Source: Planotetraspora sp. A-T 1434 (GTDB lineage Bacteria; Actinomycetota; Actinomycetes; Streptosporangiales; Streptosporangiaceae). From it: 64,000 bases of DNA. The number at the start of each line of letters is the position of its first letter. Position 1 is the stretch's first letter. The notes beneath the pieces were generated by a model. It worked only from the letters and a program-made list of their open reading frames with translations. It was not told where the DNA came from and did not search any database. Positions 50,567 through 59,627 of the stretch are shown here, in pieces. The position numbers and the translations under genes are program-made. The stretch is from NCBI RefSeq assembly GCF_025420585.1, contig NZ_JAOEGB010000019.1, forward strand, positions 97,873 to 161,872, given 5' to 3'.

Positions 50567-53512
50567 TCAGAGAGACTTCACGGGGTCGAGGTCGGCCTCG
50601 GCGAGCAGCAGCGGGACCCTGCCCGGGTCGCGGAGCAGTGCCGCGACGGCGAGCCGGTCGCCCCACTGCCCCGCCGCCCACGCGAGGCCCCTGGCCAGCC
50701 CCTCGACGCCGGACGCGTGGACCTTGCCCTCGAAGAACCGCCACGGCACCGGCGTGCCGTCCACCAGCAGCCGGTCGTGCTCCACGTAGCTCAGCGGAGC
50801 CGACGGGAGCAGCGAGCGCACCTCGGACGGCACCGGCCGCTCGATCCCGGACGACGTCACCGCGCCGGTGACGACCTCGCCGACCAGCGGCAGGTCGAGC
50901 ACCTCCGACAGCGCCTCGGCCAGATCGAACGGCGCCAGCACGAGTGGCCGGTCCTCCACCAGGGTCAGCAGGTCGGGCGCCTCCACCACGACGGGGCCCT
51001 CCTCGGCGTCCGCCACGACGATCGAGCCCTTCAGCACGGCCCGGACCGCCTGCGGCGGCCGCACCCGCGCCGGGTCCACCGCGGCGAGTGCGATCCACAG
51101 GGCCCGGAGCTGGGCCCGGTCCACCTCGGCCGAGGGATCGGCGAGCAGGTCGAGCAGCTCCTCGGGGCCGCCGTGCGAGGCCAGCAGCTCCTCCAGCGAC
51201 GAACGGACGCCGATCATCGTCAGCGCGGCCCCGTCGATCCCCTCGGGGGCGTCGCCGTACAGGCCGAACAGCAGCGGGTCGCCGGAGGGCAGCCGCAGCG
51301 ACGTGGGGCGCCTGCCGTCGAGCACGGGGTGCCTCGACAGCCACCACGCCGTGTACGACGGGACCTCCACGGTCTCCCCCGCGACCAGCACCCGCAACGG
51401 CAGGAGGGCGGCCCGCAGCGGGGGCCGCGAAAGCAGGGCGAGCGCGGAGGACCAGTCCGCGACGTACTCCAGGTCGCGGACGGCGGCGAACTCCCGGGCC
51501 ACGGGAGGCACGTCCAGCTCCGGCAGCAGGTCGAGGACCGCCTCCAGCCACTCTTCCTCGAGGTCGAGGTCGTGGTCGCACTCCGCCGGGTCGAGCAGCA
51601 CGTCGGTGTCGTTGACCACCGCGAACCCGTCGAGCACCCCGGCCGCCGCCAGCACCCGCGAGCCGTACTTCTCCACGAGGTCGGGGGCGGCCACGCCGAA
51701 CGGCACGTCCTGGTCGATCAGCCCGGCCAGCGAACCCTCGGCGAGGAGCAGGTCGCCCGCCGGGTACAGCTCGCCGTCGGCGCCGCGGAGCGCCAGCTCG
51801 GCCAGCCACGGCGCCTCTCCCGCCGTCAGCCCGGCCGCGTCCACCAGCGCCAGGACGGCCTGGGCCACCGGCTCGGGGTCGGCACTGTCGAGCGACTCCG
51901 TCACGGCGGCGTGGGTGAGCGGGTCCTCCAGGACGGTGCGCGGCGTCGCCTCGGCCGCGCCCAGCCTGAGCAGCAGCGGATGCGCCGCGTCGGGATGGAC
52001 GATCCGCAGCCCGAGCGGCGCGAGCAGAGCGGGGTCGAGGGGACTGACCCCGAAGGAGTCGAGCGCCGCCGAGAGGACCAGCGTCCCCCGGGGGCCGCGG
52101 ACGAGACGGCCGTCGGCGAGCGGGACCGGGATCGCCCCGATGGCCTCCAGGTCGTCGGCGGGCAGCACCTCGTAGATTGACCGCCACCACGACGGGTCCT
52201 TGTCCTCTACGGCCTCGCCCGACAGCATGTCCACGACGTCGGCGAGCTCCACCCGCCTGACGCCCAGCGTCGTGAGGCCCGGATGCCGCGACGCCCAGCC
52301 GGCGGGCAGCAGGCCGGGGACGATGCCCTCGATCTTCTCCAGGAAGTCCTGCGAGCCTGCCACCGCCCGCGCCTGGTTGCCCGGCACGACATCGCCGGAG
52401 ATCACGGGCAGCAGCGGCGTGTCCGGCAGCAGCCGGATGATCTCGCGGCGGATCGCCGCGTCGAGCTGGCCCTTGCCCATCAGGCCGGGCACGAGGTCGA
52501 GCAGCGCCGGGGTCCGCGGCAGCTCCTGGAGCAGCCGGACGTAGGTCTCGGCCACGCGGGCGACCAGGAACTCGGTGAGCGGGCCGGGGGCGACATGCCG
52601 CCGGTCCGTCGTCAGCGGGAAGGTGGCGATCAGCAGCGCGGGCAGGTCGAGCGGCTCGTCGCTCGGCGTCGGCGCGTGGACGACCCTCGGGACGTCTCCC
52701 GGCCGCCCGCCGACGGCCCAGCGAACCTGCCAGTACGGCCGGGCGCGCTCCTCGGTCGGGCGGTCCGCGAAGAGCTCGGCGACCTGCTCGGGCGTGAAGA
52801 CGCCCGACTCCGTGACGACGTGCCAGCCCTCGGCGGAGATCGTGCGGGACCCGCCGTCGACCTCGATCTCGATGGCCTCCAGCGCCGGCATGGCCAGCGG
52901 CAACGCCGGGCCGGCCTCCTCCAGCATCCGCCGCACGGCCTCCTCGGCGGCCTGGTCGCGGAGCGGGAGCCGTACGAGCGTGTCGAAGCCTTCGGGAACC
53001 TCCACCGAGTCCTGGGGGAACGGCAGGCGGAGCAGCGGCACGTGACCGTCGCGGCCGGTCAGCTCGGCGGCCAGCTCGGGACGGCCGGCCACGAGGGCGC
53101 TCGTCTCCTCGCGCGACCACCGGACGCCCCCGGTCTCCCGCGAGAAGATGGACGGCTCGTCGGAGACCGACACCACGGCGGCGAAACCGACGCCGAACCG
53201 GCCGGCCGTGCCTGCCTCGCCCTTCTTCCCGGAGACCCGCAGCGTGGAGAGCCCCTCGACGCCGGTCGCGTCCAGCGGGGCGCCGGTGTTGGCCGCGAGG
53301 AGGACCCCGTCGCGCAGGGTCAGCCGCAGGCGGCCGGGCACACCCGCCCGCAGGGCGGCGTCCGCCGCGTTCTGGGCCAGCTCGACGACGAGCCGGTCAC
53401 GGTAGCCGCCGAGGGCGAAGTCCTCCTCGGCGTTCGCGTCCTCGCGGAAGCGGGCGGGCGACGCCGTCCATGCCGCGAGAACCGTCTCGCGCAGCCTCTG
53501 GGTGTCGAACAT
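50567..53512 (-). CDS. Sacsin-like GHKL ATPase-domain protein
   Basis: From ATG 53512 the protein is 981 residues. The N-terminal 170 residues form an Hsp90/sacsin-type GHKL ATPase: VVELAQNAADAALRAG (N box), LLAANTGAPLDATGVEGLS and GRFGVGFAAVVSVSDEP (G2-type). The rest is a mixed helical region with no recognised catalytic domain, probably an assembly or substrate platform. It lies one base after DUF3027's stop, so the two are coupled. Such proteins are conserved in actinobacteria without known function; a chaperone-like role is inferred. Confidence 0.82.
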   Translation of the reverse strand: MFDTQRLRETVLAAWTASPARFREDANAEEDFALGGYRDRLVVELAQNAADAALRAGVPGRLRLTLRDGVLLAANTGAPLDATGVEGLSTLRVSGKKGEAGTAGRFGVGFAAVVSVSDEPSIFSRETGGVRWSREETSALVAGRPELAAELTGRDGHVPLLRLPFPQDSVEVPEGFDTLVRLPLRDQAAEEAVRRMLEEAGPALPLAMPALEAIEIEVDGGSRTISAEGWHVVTESGVFTPEQVAELFADRPTEERARPYWQVRWAVGGRPGDVPRVVHAPTPSDEPLDLPALLIATFPLTTDRRHVAPGPLTEFLVARVAETYVRLLQELPRTPALLDLVPGLMGKGQLDAAIRREIIRLLPDTPLLPVISGDVVPGNQARAVAGSQDFLEKIEGIVPGLLPAGWASRHPGLTTLGVRRVELADVVDMLSGEAVEDKDPSWWRSIYEVLPADDLEAIGAIPVPLADGRLVRGPRGTLVLSAALDSFGVSPLDPALLAPLGLRIVHPDAAHPLLLRLGAAEATPRTVLEDPLTHAAVTESLDSADPEPVAQAVLALVDAAGLTAGEAPWLAELALRGADGELYPAGDLLLAEGSLAGLIDQDVPFGVAAPDLVEKYGSRVLAAAGVLDGFAVVNDTDVLLDPAECDHDLDLEEEWLEAVLDLLPELDVPPVAREFAAVRDLEYVADWSSALALLSRPPLRAALLPLRVLVAGETVEVPSYTAWWLSRHPVLDGRRPTSLRLPSGDPLLFGLYGDAPEGIDGAALTMIGVRSSLEELLASHGGPEELLDLLADPSAEVDRAQLRALWIALAAVDPARVRPPQAVRAVLKGSIVVADAEEGPVVVEAPDLLTLVEDRPLVLAPFDLAEALSEVLDLPLVGEVVTGAVTSSGIERPVPSEVRSLLPSAPLSYVEHDRLLVDGTPVPWRFFEGKVHASGVEGLARGLAWAAGQWGDRLAVAALLRDPGRVPLLLAEADLDPVKSL

Positions 53513-53513
53513 G

Positions 53514-54317
53514 TCAGGAGTGGCCAAGGGGCTCGGACTCCGTCTCGTCCACGGAGCCGGACTCCATGAGGTCGTCATAGCCCATGTCGTCGAGGATCGG
53601 CGGCACCGCATCCATGACCATTGAGGGCACCGTGGTGGCCTCCGAGTGGGCGCCGCACCCGTGGTCGGCGGCGACGACCCGGCCGTCGTCCGGGGCGTAC
53701 TCGTTGGCGCAGACGCCGAAGCCGAGCCGCAGCGCGCCCGAGAGCGGCCAGTAGAACCCGCAGGTCGAGCACTGCGCCGGAGCGGCGTGGGCGATGGGGC
53801 TGTGCGGCCCCGCCTCGCCGGAGTGCCAGCGCCGCACGGCCAGATCCCGGCCGAGGGGCGACAGCACGCGGACCCGGCCCAGCCCGTACTCGAAGATCAT
53901 CTGCTGGTCGCCGTCGTCGTCCTCGGTGGCCGTGTAGCCCGGGGCCAGCCGGTCGTCGTCGGCCTCTGCGGGCAGCAGGTCGCCCACGCCGAGATCGCCG
54001 GGGCGCAGGCGCTCGTTCCACGGCACCCAGCGCGGGGCCAGCAGGGCGCCCGAGCCGGGCAGCAGCACGGTCTCGCTCACGGTGACGTTGCGGGCCCGGG
54101 AGGCGCGGGTCACGGTGATGGCCCACCGCCAGCCCCTGTAGGCCCGGTCCAGGCACTCGAAGTAGTGGGTGACGACCCGGTCGCCCTCGCTCTCGAAGCC
54201 CAGATGCGTTCCGACCTCACCGGGGCGCGCGATCCGCTCGGCGGCCTCTCGGGCGAGGTCGACGGCCGCGGCGCACGCCTGGTCGACTGGAGTGCTTCGG
54301 ATTCGGGTACGACTCAC
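53514..54317 (-). CDS. DUF3027 protein
   Basis: The 267-residue soluble protein matches DUF3027: VDQACAAAVDLAREAAE, THYFECLDRAYRGWRWAITVTRASRARNVTV, LLPGSGALLAPRWVPWNERLRPGD, and a Cys-containing C-terminal part (CSTCGFYWPLSGALRLGFGVCANEYAPDDG with a possible zinc site of four Cys/His, and HGCGAHSE). Function is not known. It is divergent from the MFS gene and coupled to the ATPase gene. A similar DUF3027/MFS pair near cspB and XPB occurs in mycobacteria, as far as I recall. Confidence 0.88.
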   Translation of the reverse strand: MSRTRIRSTPVDQACAAAVDLAREAAERIARPGEVGTHLGFESEGDRVVTHYFECLDRAYRGWRWAITVTRASRARNVTVSETVLLPGSGALLAPRWVPWNERLRPGDLGVGDLLPAEADDDRLAPGYTATEDDDGDQQMIFEYGLGRVRVLSPLGRDLAVRRWHSGEAGPHSPIAHAAPAQCSTCGFYWPLSGALRLGFGVCANEYAPDDGRVVAADHGCGAHSEATTVPSMVMDAVPPILDDMGYDDLMESGSVDETESEPLGHS

Positions 54318-54370
54318 ACTCCATTTTCACCCACGCCGCGAGCGGACCGCACCGGCTTGATGGGGTAACG

Positions 54371-55699
54371 ATGGAAGGGATGTCGGTGCCTATGGTGAAT
54401 ATTTGGGCCAAAGTTGTCCGAGTGGTGGGAGCGCCCGGACGAGCCACCCGGCGGCTCAGTCATGCGCAGGGCGCGGACCGCACCGGTCTCGGCCGGCTGA
54501 TCGAGCTGACCGCCACGCATTCGGCCGGAGATGCCCTGATCACCGTGTCGCTGGCGGGCGCGCTGCTGTTCCGGCTGCCCGTCGGCCAGGCGCGCGGCCA
54601 GGTCGCGCTGTACCTGCTGATCACCATGGTGCCGTTCGCCGTCGTGGCGCCCTTCGTCGGGCCGGTGCTGGACCGGTTCCGCTCGGGCCGCCGCTACATC
54701 ATGGCGGGGACCCTGCTGGCGCGCGGGCTGCTGTGCTGGGGCATGGCGGGCGCGGTCCACTCGTCCGACGCGCTCACGCTCTTCCCGTCAGCCCTCGCCG
54801 TGCTCGTCCTGTCGAAGGCCTACAACGTCTCCCGAGCGGCGATCATGCCGAGCGTGCTGCCCGCCGACATCCCGCTCGTCACGGCGAACGCCAGAGTGGC
54901 CCTGTTCGCGCTGATCTCCGCCGGGGCGGGCGCGGGCGTGGCGTCCGGGCTCGCCGCCCTCATCGGGCCCGACTGGGTGCTGCGCGCCACGATGCCGCTC
55001 TTCCTCGCCGCCGGAGTGTTCGCCGTACGGCTCCCGCGCCACGTGGACACACCCGACCTCGAACTCGACACGCCCGACCCGGAGGCCGCGGCGGAGTTAC
55101 CGCCCAGATGGCGAACGGTCTTCACCGTGGGCCCCGTGGTCGCCGAGGCGATGACCGCCAACGCCGCCATCCGCGTCCAGGCGGGGTTCCTGGTGTTCTT
55201 CCTGCTCTTCCTGGTGCAGGACAGGCACCTCAACGGCCTCGACCCGACGGTGGCGCTGGCCGTGCTCGCGGCGGCGGCGGGCGGAGGCGGCCTCGCGGGG
55301 GCGGTGGTCGCCTCGTGGACCCGCTCCCGCTCACCGCACCTGACGGTGCTGGTCACGCTCGCCCTCGCCACCGTCACCACGATCGGGGCGGCCTTCGTCT
55401 TCACGCTGTGGACGGCCGTCGTCGTGGCCCTGGTGGGCGCGTTCGCCCAGGGTCTCGGCAAGCTCGCGCTCGACGCGATCGTGCAGCGCGAAATCGGCGA
55501 GGAGGTCCGGTCGTCGACCTTCGGCGTCGTGGAGACGCTGCTCCAGATCGCCTGGGTCTTCGGCGGCCTCCTCGGCCTCGTCATGTCGCTGTTCACGACG
55601 GGACCCGCCGCGCTGGCGGTGATCTCCGCCGGACTCGTGGCCTGCCTCGGCTGGCTGGTCGCGCTCAGACGCCGCCGTCTTGAGGCGGCCCCCATCTAG
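54371..55699 (+). CDS. MFS transporter
   Basis: The 442-residue protein has about 11-12 helices; the N-terminus has a 40-residue polar lead, then HSAGDALITVSLAGALLF and the loop GPVLDRFRSGRRY between helices 2 and 3. The substrate is unknown. ATG 54371 is used; a start at 54383 or 54392 is also possible. Its TAG stop lies in the word CTAG (55696-55699), which serves as stop for the convergent cold-shock gene as well. Confidence 0.85.
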   Translation: MEGMSVPMVNIWAKVVRVVGAPGRATRRLSHAQGADRTGLGRLIELTATHSAGDALITVSLAGALLFRLPVGQARGQVALYLLITMVPFAVVAPFVGPVLDRFRSGRRYIMAGTLLARGLLCWGMAGAVHSSDALTLFPSALAVLVLSKAYNVSRAAIMPSVLPADIPLVTANARVALFALISAGAGAGVASGLAALIGPDWVLRATMPLFLAAGVFAVRLPRHVDTPDLELDTPDPEAAAELPPRWRTVFTVGPVVAEAMTANAAIRVQAGFLVFFLLFLVQDRHLNGLDPTVALAVLAAAAGGGGLAGAVVASWTRSRSPHLTVLVTLALATVTTIGAAFVFTLWTAVVVALVGAFAQGLGKLALDAIVQREIGEEVRSSTFGVVETLLQIAWVFGGLLGLVMSLFTTGPAALAVISAGLVACLGWLVALRRRRLEAAPI

Positions 55700-56094
55700 C
55701 CGTCGAGGTCGTCGGCCACCGCTCGCAGGACGCTCGCCACCTTCTTGGCGTGGGCGGCGTCCGGGTGCTTGCCCCGCTGGTAGGAGTTGGAGACGTCGTC
55801 GAGCAGCTTGATCAGGTCCTCTACGATGACCACCATCTCGTCGGGCTTCTTGCGCTTGGCCTTCGGCCTGGCCGCTTTGGCGAGGGTCGGCGGCTGCTCC
55901 AGCACCCTGACCGACAGGGCCTGCTGGCCACGGCGGCCCTCGGCCACACCGAACTCGACCTTCTGTCCCGGCTTCAGGACGTCCACGCCTCTGGGCAGCG
56001 CGGAGGAATGCACGAAGACCTCACCGCCGTCGTCGCGGGTGAGGAAACCGAAACCTTTGTCGGCGTCGTACCACTTGACCTTGCCACTCGGCAC
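55696..56094 (-). CDS. Cold-shock-domain protein with C-terminal extension
   Basis: The GTG at 56094 is preceded by GAGG and gives 132 residues. Residues 1-65 are a cold-shock domain (SGKVKWYDADKGFGFLTRDD with RNP1 KGFGFL, and EVFVHSSAL, RNP2), which binds single-stranded RNA/DNA. A basic linker (KAARPKAKRKK) and a helical tail of about 50 residues (MVVIVEDLIKLLDDVSNSY) follow, unlike the 67-residue classic CspA. The frame is open to 56148, but that start would add 18 residues unlike the family. Confidence 0.88.
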   Translation of the reverse strand: MPSGKVKWYDADKGFGFLTRDDGGEVFVHSSALPRGVDVLKPGQKVEFGVAEGRRGQQALSVRVLEQPPTLAKAARPKAKRKKPDEMVVIVEDLIKLLDDVSNSYQRGKHPDAAHAKKVASVLRAVADDLDG

Positions 56095-56265
56095 AGGGGT
56101 GACCTCGTTCAGACTGTCGTGAAGGTGATGGATGTAGGTTATGCCCACAGAGGGCCCACGCGGACCCCCTACTCCGTGAAGTAAGCCTGCACATCAACAG
56201 ATCGACATGCCAGCGGATTATCGGCCCGTCCCGGGTCGGTCAGCGTGTCGGTCAGGGGCGTACGG

Positions 56266-57066
56266 TCAGCGGCGAATGACGAGCTGCCGTGGCGGCGGCG
56301 GGGACGGTGGATTGAGCAGCCGGTGGGCCAGCCAGAACACCCCGGCGGCGGTCCCGAGCACAAACAGCACGCCGCTGACGCTGTGGAAGGCCGCGAGGAA
56401 CGACTGGATGTCGCCGCTCCCCGCGCGGGCCGCCCCCAGCAGCGTCCCTCCGGCCAGGTAGGCGACCACGGGGGTGGACAGCCCGATCACGCGGTCGTTG
56501 AACGACCACGCCTCGCACGCCAGCACGGTCAGCGCTCCGAGCGCCCACACCAGCCCGGGAACAGGGAAGATCGCCACGGCCGCGAACCGGAACGGGACGA
56601 GCAGCCCGGCCACGGCCAGCAGCGACATCGCCAGCGTCTCCCGCCGGTGGTTCAGGAGGACCGCCGCGACTTCGCTGCGCCGAGCCGCGCGCGGACTTCC
56701 GGCCGTGCGCCGACCGGCCGTCGGCAGGCGGCGCCGTCCCGGCGGCGGCACGCTCGGCCCCGCGCGGTCCACGACCACGGGGATGACGGCGGTGCTGCGC
56801 TCCTCGATCGGCTGGGCGGCCTCGTGCGCCGCCGCCAGCCTGCGGATCTCCCTGTCGACCAGGGCGCCGGGCGGCCCGAACCGGGCGATCACCTTCTGCA
56901 CGTGCCGGGCGTCGTCGCTCCCGCCGCGCTCCTGCTCGACGCGCTCCCGCAGCCGCCGGACGAATTCGAGCCGCTGATCCGGGCGCAGCCGACCGTGGGC
57001 GGCGTCCGCCACCCTGCTGACGTACTCCAGAACGAGCTGGTCGGCGCGCTCGATCACCCTGGTCAT
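56266..57066 (-). CDS. Conserved membrane protein with helical N-terminal domain
   Basis: The 266-residue protein has a soluble N-terminal domain (about 1-85) resembling the permease-prefix/DUF1700-like helical domain (LVLEYVSRVADAAHGRLRPDQRLEFVRRLRERVEQE, IARFGPPGALVDREI), a Pro/Arg-rich linker, and four membrane helices (about 140-255). The tail is PSPPPPRQ. No enzyme motif was seen. It is divergent from the helicase-associated gene by 107 bp. Confidence 0.72.
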   Translation of the reverse strand: MTRVIERADQLVLEYVSRVADAAHGRLRPDQRLEFVRRLRERVEQERGGSDDARHVQKVIARFGPPGALVDREIRRLAAAHEAAQPIEERSTAVIPVVVDRAGPSVPPPGRRRLPTAGRRTAGSPRAARRSEVAAVLLNHRRETLAMSLLAVAGLLVPFRFAAVAIFPVPGLVWALGALTVLACEAWSFNDRVIGLSTPVVAYLAGGTLLGAARAGSGDIQSFLAAFHSVSGVLFVLGTAAGVFWLAHRLLNPPSPPPPRQLVIRR

Positions 57067-57173
57067 ACTGCCCCAGCACCGGCGGCTATGCGACCGATGC
57101 TCGAAAAATCCGGCCCTACGATGGAAAGGATGTTGACAGGCTCCCCCTCCCCGGGAGGGGGATTGGAGATTCG

Positions 57174-59564
57174 ATGAGCACCGACTTCACCGAGTGGCTG
57201 CGCGGCCGTACGGATGAGCGGTTGCGCGCGCTCGTGAAGGCGCGGCCCGAGCTCATCACGCCCGTCCCGGCCCATGTCGAGGGCCTCGCCGCCCGCGCGA
57301 GCACCCCGTCGGCCCTCGGCCGGGCCCTCGACCGGCTCGACGGGTTCACACTCGCCGTCCTCGAGACGCTGAGCCTCCAGCCCGGCCCCCTCGCCCGCGA
57401 CGCCCTCCGGGCCCTCCTCGCCCACGCCATCCCGGGAACCACCCCCGGCCCGGACCTCGACGCGGCCCTCGATGAGGCGATCGAGCGGCTCCGCACCACG
57501 GGGCTGGCCTACGGGCCCGACGACGCGCTGCGCCCGGCGCCGGGCGTCAAGGAGGCGCTGGACCCTCCCGCGGGTCTCGGGCCTCCGGCCGCGGAGGTCT
57601 TCCGGCACCACTCCCCGGAGGCGCTGGCGGCGCTCCTCGACGACATCGTCCCGGACGGAGACGCCCCACCCGGGGGAGATCACAGGGCGCCCCGGGTGCG
57701 GCTGGCGGAGGTGCTGGCCGATCCGTCGTCGGTCGGACGTCTGGTCGCGGAGGTGTCGCCGCAGGCGCGCGCCGCCCTCGACGAGCTGGCGTGGGGACCG
57801 GCGAGCGGTCGGCTGCCCAACGCCCGGCGCGAGGTCAGCACGGCCACCGCCCAGTCGCCGATCGAGCAGCTCCTCGCCCGGGGTCTGCTCGGAGCGACCG
57901 GCGAGGAGACCGTGGCGCTGCCCCGCGAGGTGGCCCTCTTCCTGCGCGACGGCCGGATCCACCGTGACCTGTCCCCGTGGCCGCCCGAGCTGGAGGGCGC
58001 CACCCGCGACCAGGTCCTCGCCGACCGGACGGCCGCCGGGCAGGCGTTCACCTTCGTCCGCACCGTCGAAGAGCTGTGCGAGCACTGGAGTGTCGATCCT
58101 CCCGGGGTCCTGCGCACGGGCGGCCTCGCCGTACGGGATCTGAAGAGGACGGCGCAGCTCCTCGACCTTCCGGAGTGGGCGGCCGGGCTCGTCGTCGAGG
58201 TGGCCCACGCGGCCGGGCTGATCGCGTCGAACGGATCGGTCGACGGCGAGTGGCTGCCGACCGGGACGTACGACGGATGGCGGGTCAAGGCCACCGAGGA
58301 CCGGTGGGCGGTGCTGGCCTCCGCCTGGGCGGCCATGGATCGCGTCCCCGGGCTCATCGGCGAGCGGGACGAGCGCGACCGGCCGCTCAACGCCCTGCAT
58401 CCCGATCTCCGCAGGCCGGCGGCCACGCAGGTACGCGCCGAGACGCTGGCCGTGCTGGCGTCGGCCGGCGCCGGGCTGGCGCCGGCCGCGCGGTCCGTGC
58501 TGGCCCGGCTGGCATGGGAGCGGCCCCGGCGCCGGGGCGCGCAGCGGGACAGGTTCGCGGAGTTCACGCTGCGCGAGGCGGAGCACATCGGCGTGACGGG
58601 GCTCGGCGTGCTGTCCGCGCACGGGCGGTCGATCGTCCTCGGGGACGGCGAGGCCGCGCGCCTGCTGGCTCCGCTGCTGCCGGAGCCGGTGGACCACGTG
58701 CTGCTGCAGGCCGACCTGACCGCCGTCGCCCCCGGACCGCTGACGAGCGACCTCGGCCGCTGGCTCGCGCTGGCGGCCGATGTCGAGTCGAAGGGCGGCG
58801 CGACGGTCTACCGGTTCGGCGAGCGGTCGATCCGGCGGGCGCTGGACGCCGGGCAGTCGGCGGACGACATGATCGCGATGCTGGAGCGGCACTCCGCCAC
58901 GCCCGTCCCCCAGCCGCTGCGCTACCTGGTCTCCGACGTGGCCCGCCGTCACGGCCGCATCAAGGTCGGTACGGCTTCCGCCTACGTCCGCTGCGACGAT
59001 CCGTCGGTGCTCGACGAGGTGCTGGCCGACAAGCGCTCCGGCCTGCTGCGGCTGCGGCGGCTCGCCCCGACCGTGCTGGCGTCCAAGACGTCCAGGGCGA
59101 CGCTGGTCGACTCGCTGCGGGCGATGGGCTACGCGCCGGTCGCCGAGTCCCTGGATGGAGACGTGCTGGTCTCCCGGGCCGAGACGCGGCGTACCGAAGG
59201 GCCGGCCATGGCCCGCGCGACCGGCGCCGCCGGCCCCGACTCCGACGTCGTGGCGGCGGCCGTACGGGCGATCCGAGCGGGCGACGACGCCCATCGCACG
59301 AGGCGGCGGCCGGTCGACGCCCCCGACGGCCAGCCCCCCCGTAGCCCGGCGAGCGCGACGATCGAGGCGCTGCGCGAGGCGATTCGCATGGGCTCCCAGG
59401 TGTGGATCGGCTACCTTGACTCCCAGGGCCACGCCACCAGCCGCATCCTGGAGCCGGCCCGCATCGAGGGCGGATATCTCACGGCCTACGACGAGACCCG
59501 CGCCACCGTCCACCGCTTCGCCCTGCACCGCATAACCGGTGTGGCGAGCCTCTCGCCTCAGTAA
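57174..59564 (+). CDS. Helicase-associated (XPB N-terminal-like) protein
   Basis: The 796-residue protein lacks Walker motifs. It starts TDFTEWLRGRTDERLRALVKARPELI and has helical repeats, then a helicase C-terminal-like/XPB-Ssl2-type domain (about residues 480-600, DHVLLQADLTAVAPGPL) and a C-terminal WYL-like fold (IRMGSQVWIGYLDSQGHATSRILEP). This is the protein that precedes XPB in many actinobacteria. It is in the same direction as XPB with 63 bp between, so joint action in repair is likely. Confidence 0.88.
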   Translation: MSTDFTEWLRGRTDERLRALVKARPELITPVPAHVEGLAARASTPSALGRALDRLDGFTLAVLETLSLQPGPLARDALRALLAHAIPGTTPGPDLDAALDEAIERLRTTGLAYGPDDALRPAPGVKEALDPPAGLGPPAAEVFRHHSPEALAALLDDIVPDGDAPPGGDHRAPRVRLAEVLADPSSVGRLVAEVSPQARAALDELAWGPASGRLPNARREVSTATAQSPIEQLLARGLLGATGEETVALPREVALFLRDGRIHRDLSPWPPELEGATRDQVLADRTAAGQAFTFVRTVEELCEHWSVDPPGVLRTGGLAVRDLKRTAQLLDLPEWAAGLVVEVAHAAGLIASNGSVDGEWLPTGTYDGWRVKATEDRWAVLASAWAAMDRVPGLIGERDERDRPLNALHPDLRRPAATQVRAETLAVLASAGAGLAPAARSVLARLAWERPRRRGAQRDRFAEFTLREAEHIGVTGLGVLSAHGRSIVLGDGEAARLLAPLLPEPVDHVLLQADLTAVAPGPLTSDLGRWLALAADVESKGGATVYRFGERSIRRALDAGQSADDMIAMLERHSATPVPQPLRYLVSDVARRHGRIKVGTASAYVRCDDPSVLDEVLADKRSGLLRLRRLAPTVLASKTSRATLVDSLRAMGYAPVAESLDGDVLVSRAETRRTEGPAMARATGAAGPDSDVVAAAVRAIRAGDDAHRTRRRPVDAPDGQPPRSPASATIEALREAIRMGSQVWIGYLDSQGHATSRILEPARIEGGYLTAYDETRATVHRFALHRITGVASLSPQ

Positions 59565-59627
59565 AACGGGACTGATTCGGCTCTATCTCTTGTTTGATAG
59601 CCCGTAGCCGTACCAAGGGAGTGGGCA

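Noticed and set aside
57063..59528. 821-residue open frame antisense to the helicase-associated gene
   Set aside because: It is the complement of a gene with family similarity, has an Arg/Gly/Pro-biased composition and no motif; a high-GC shadow.
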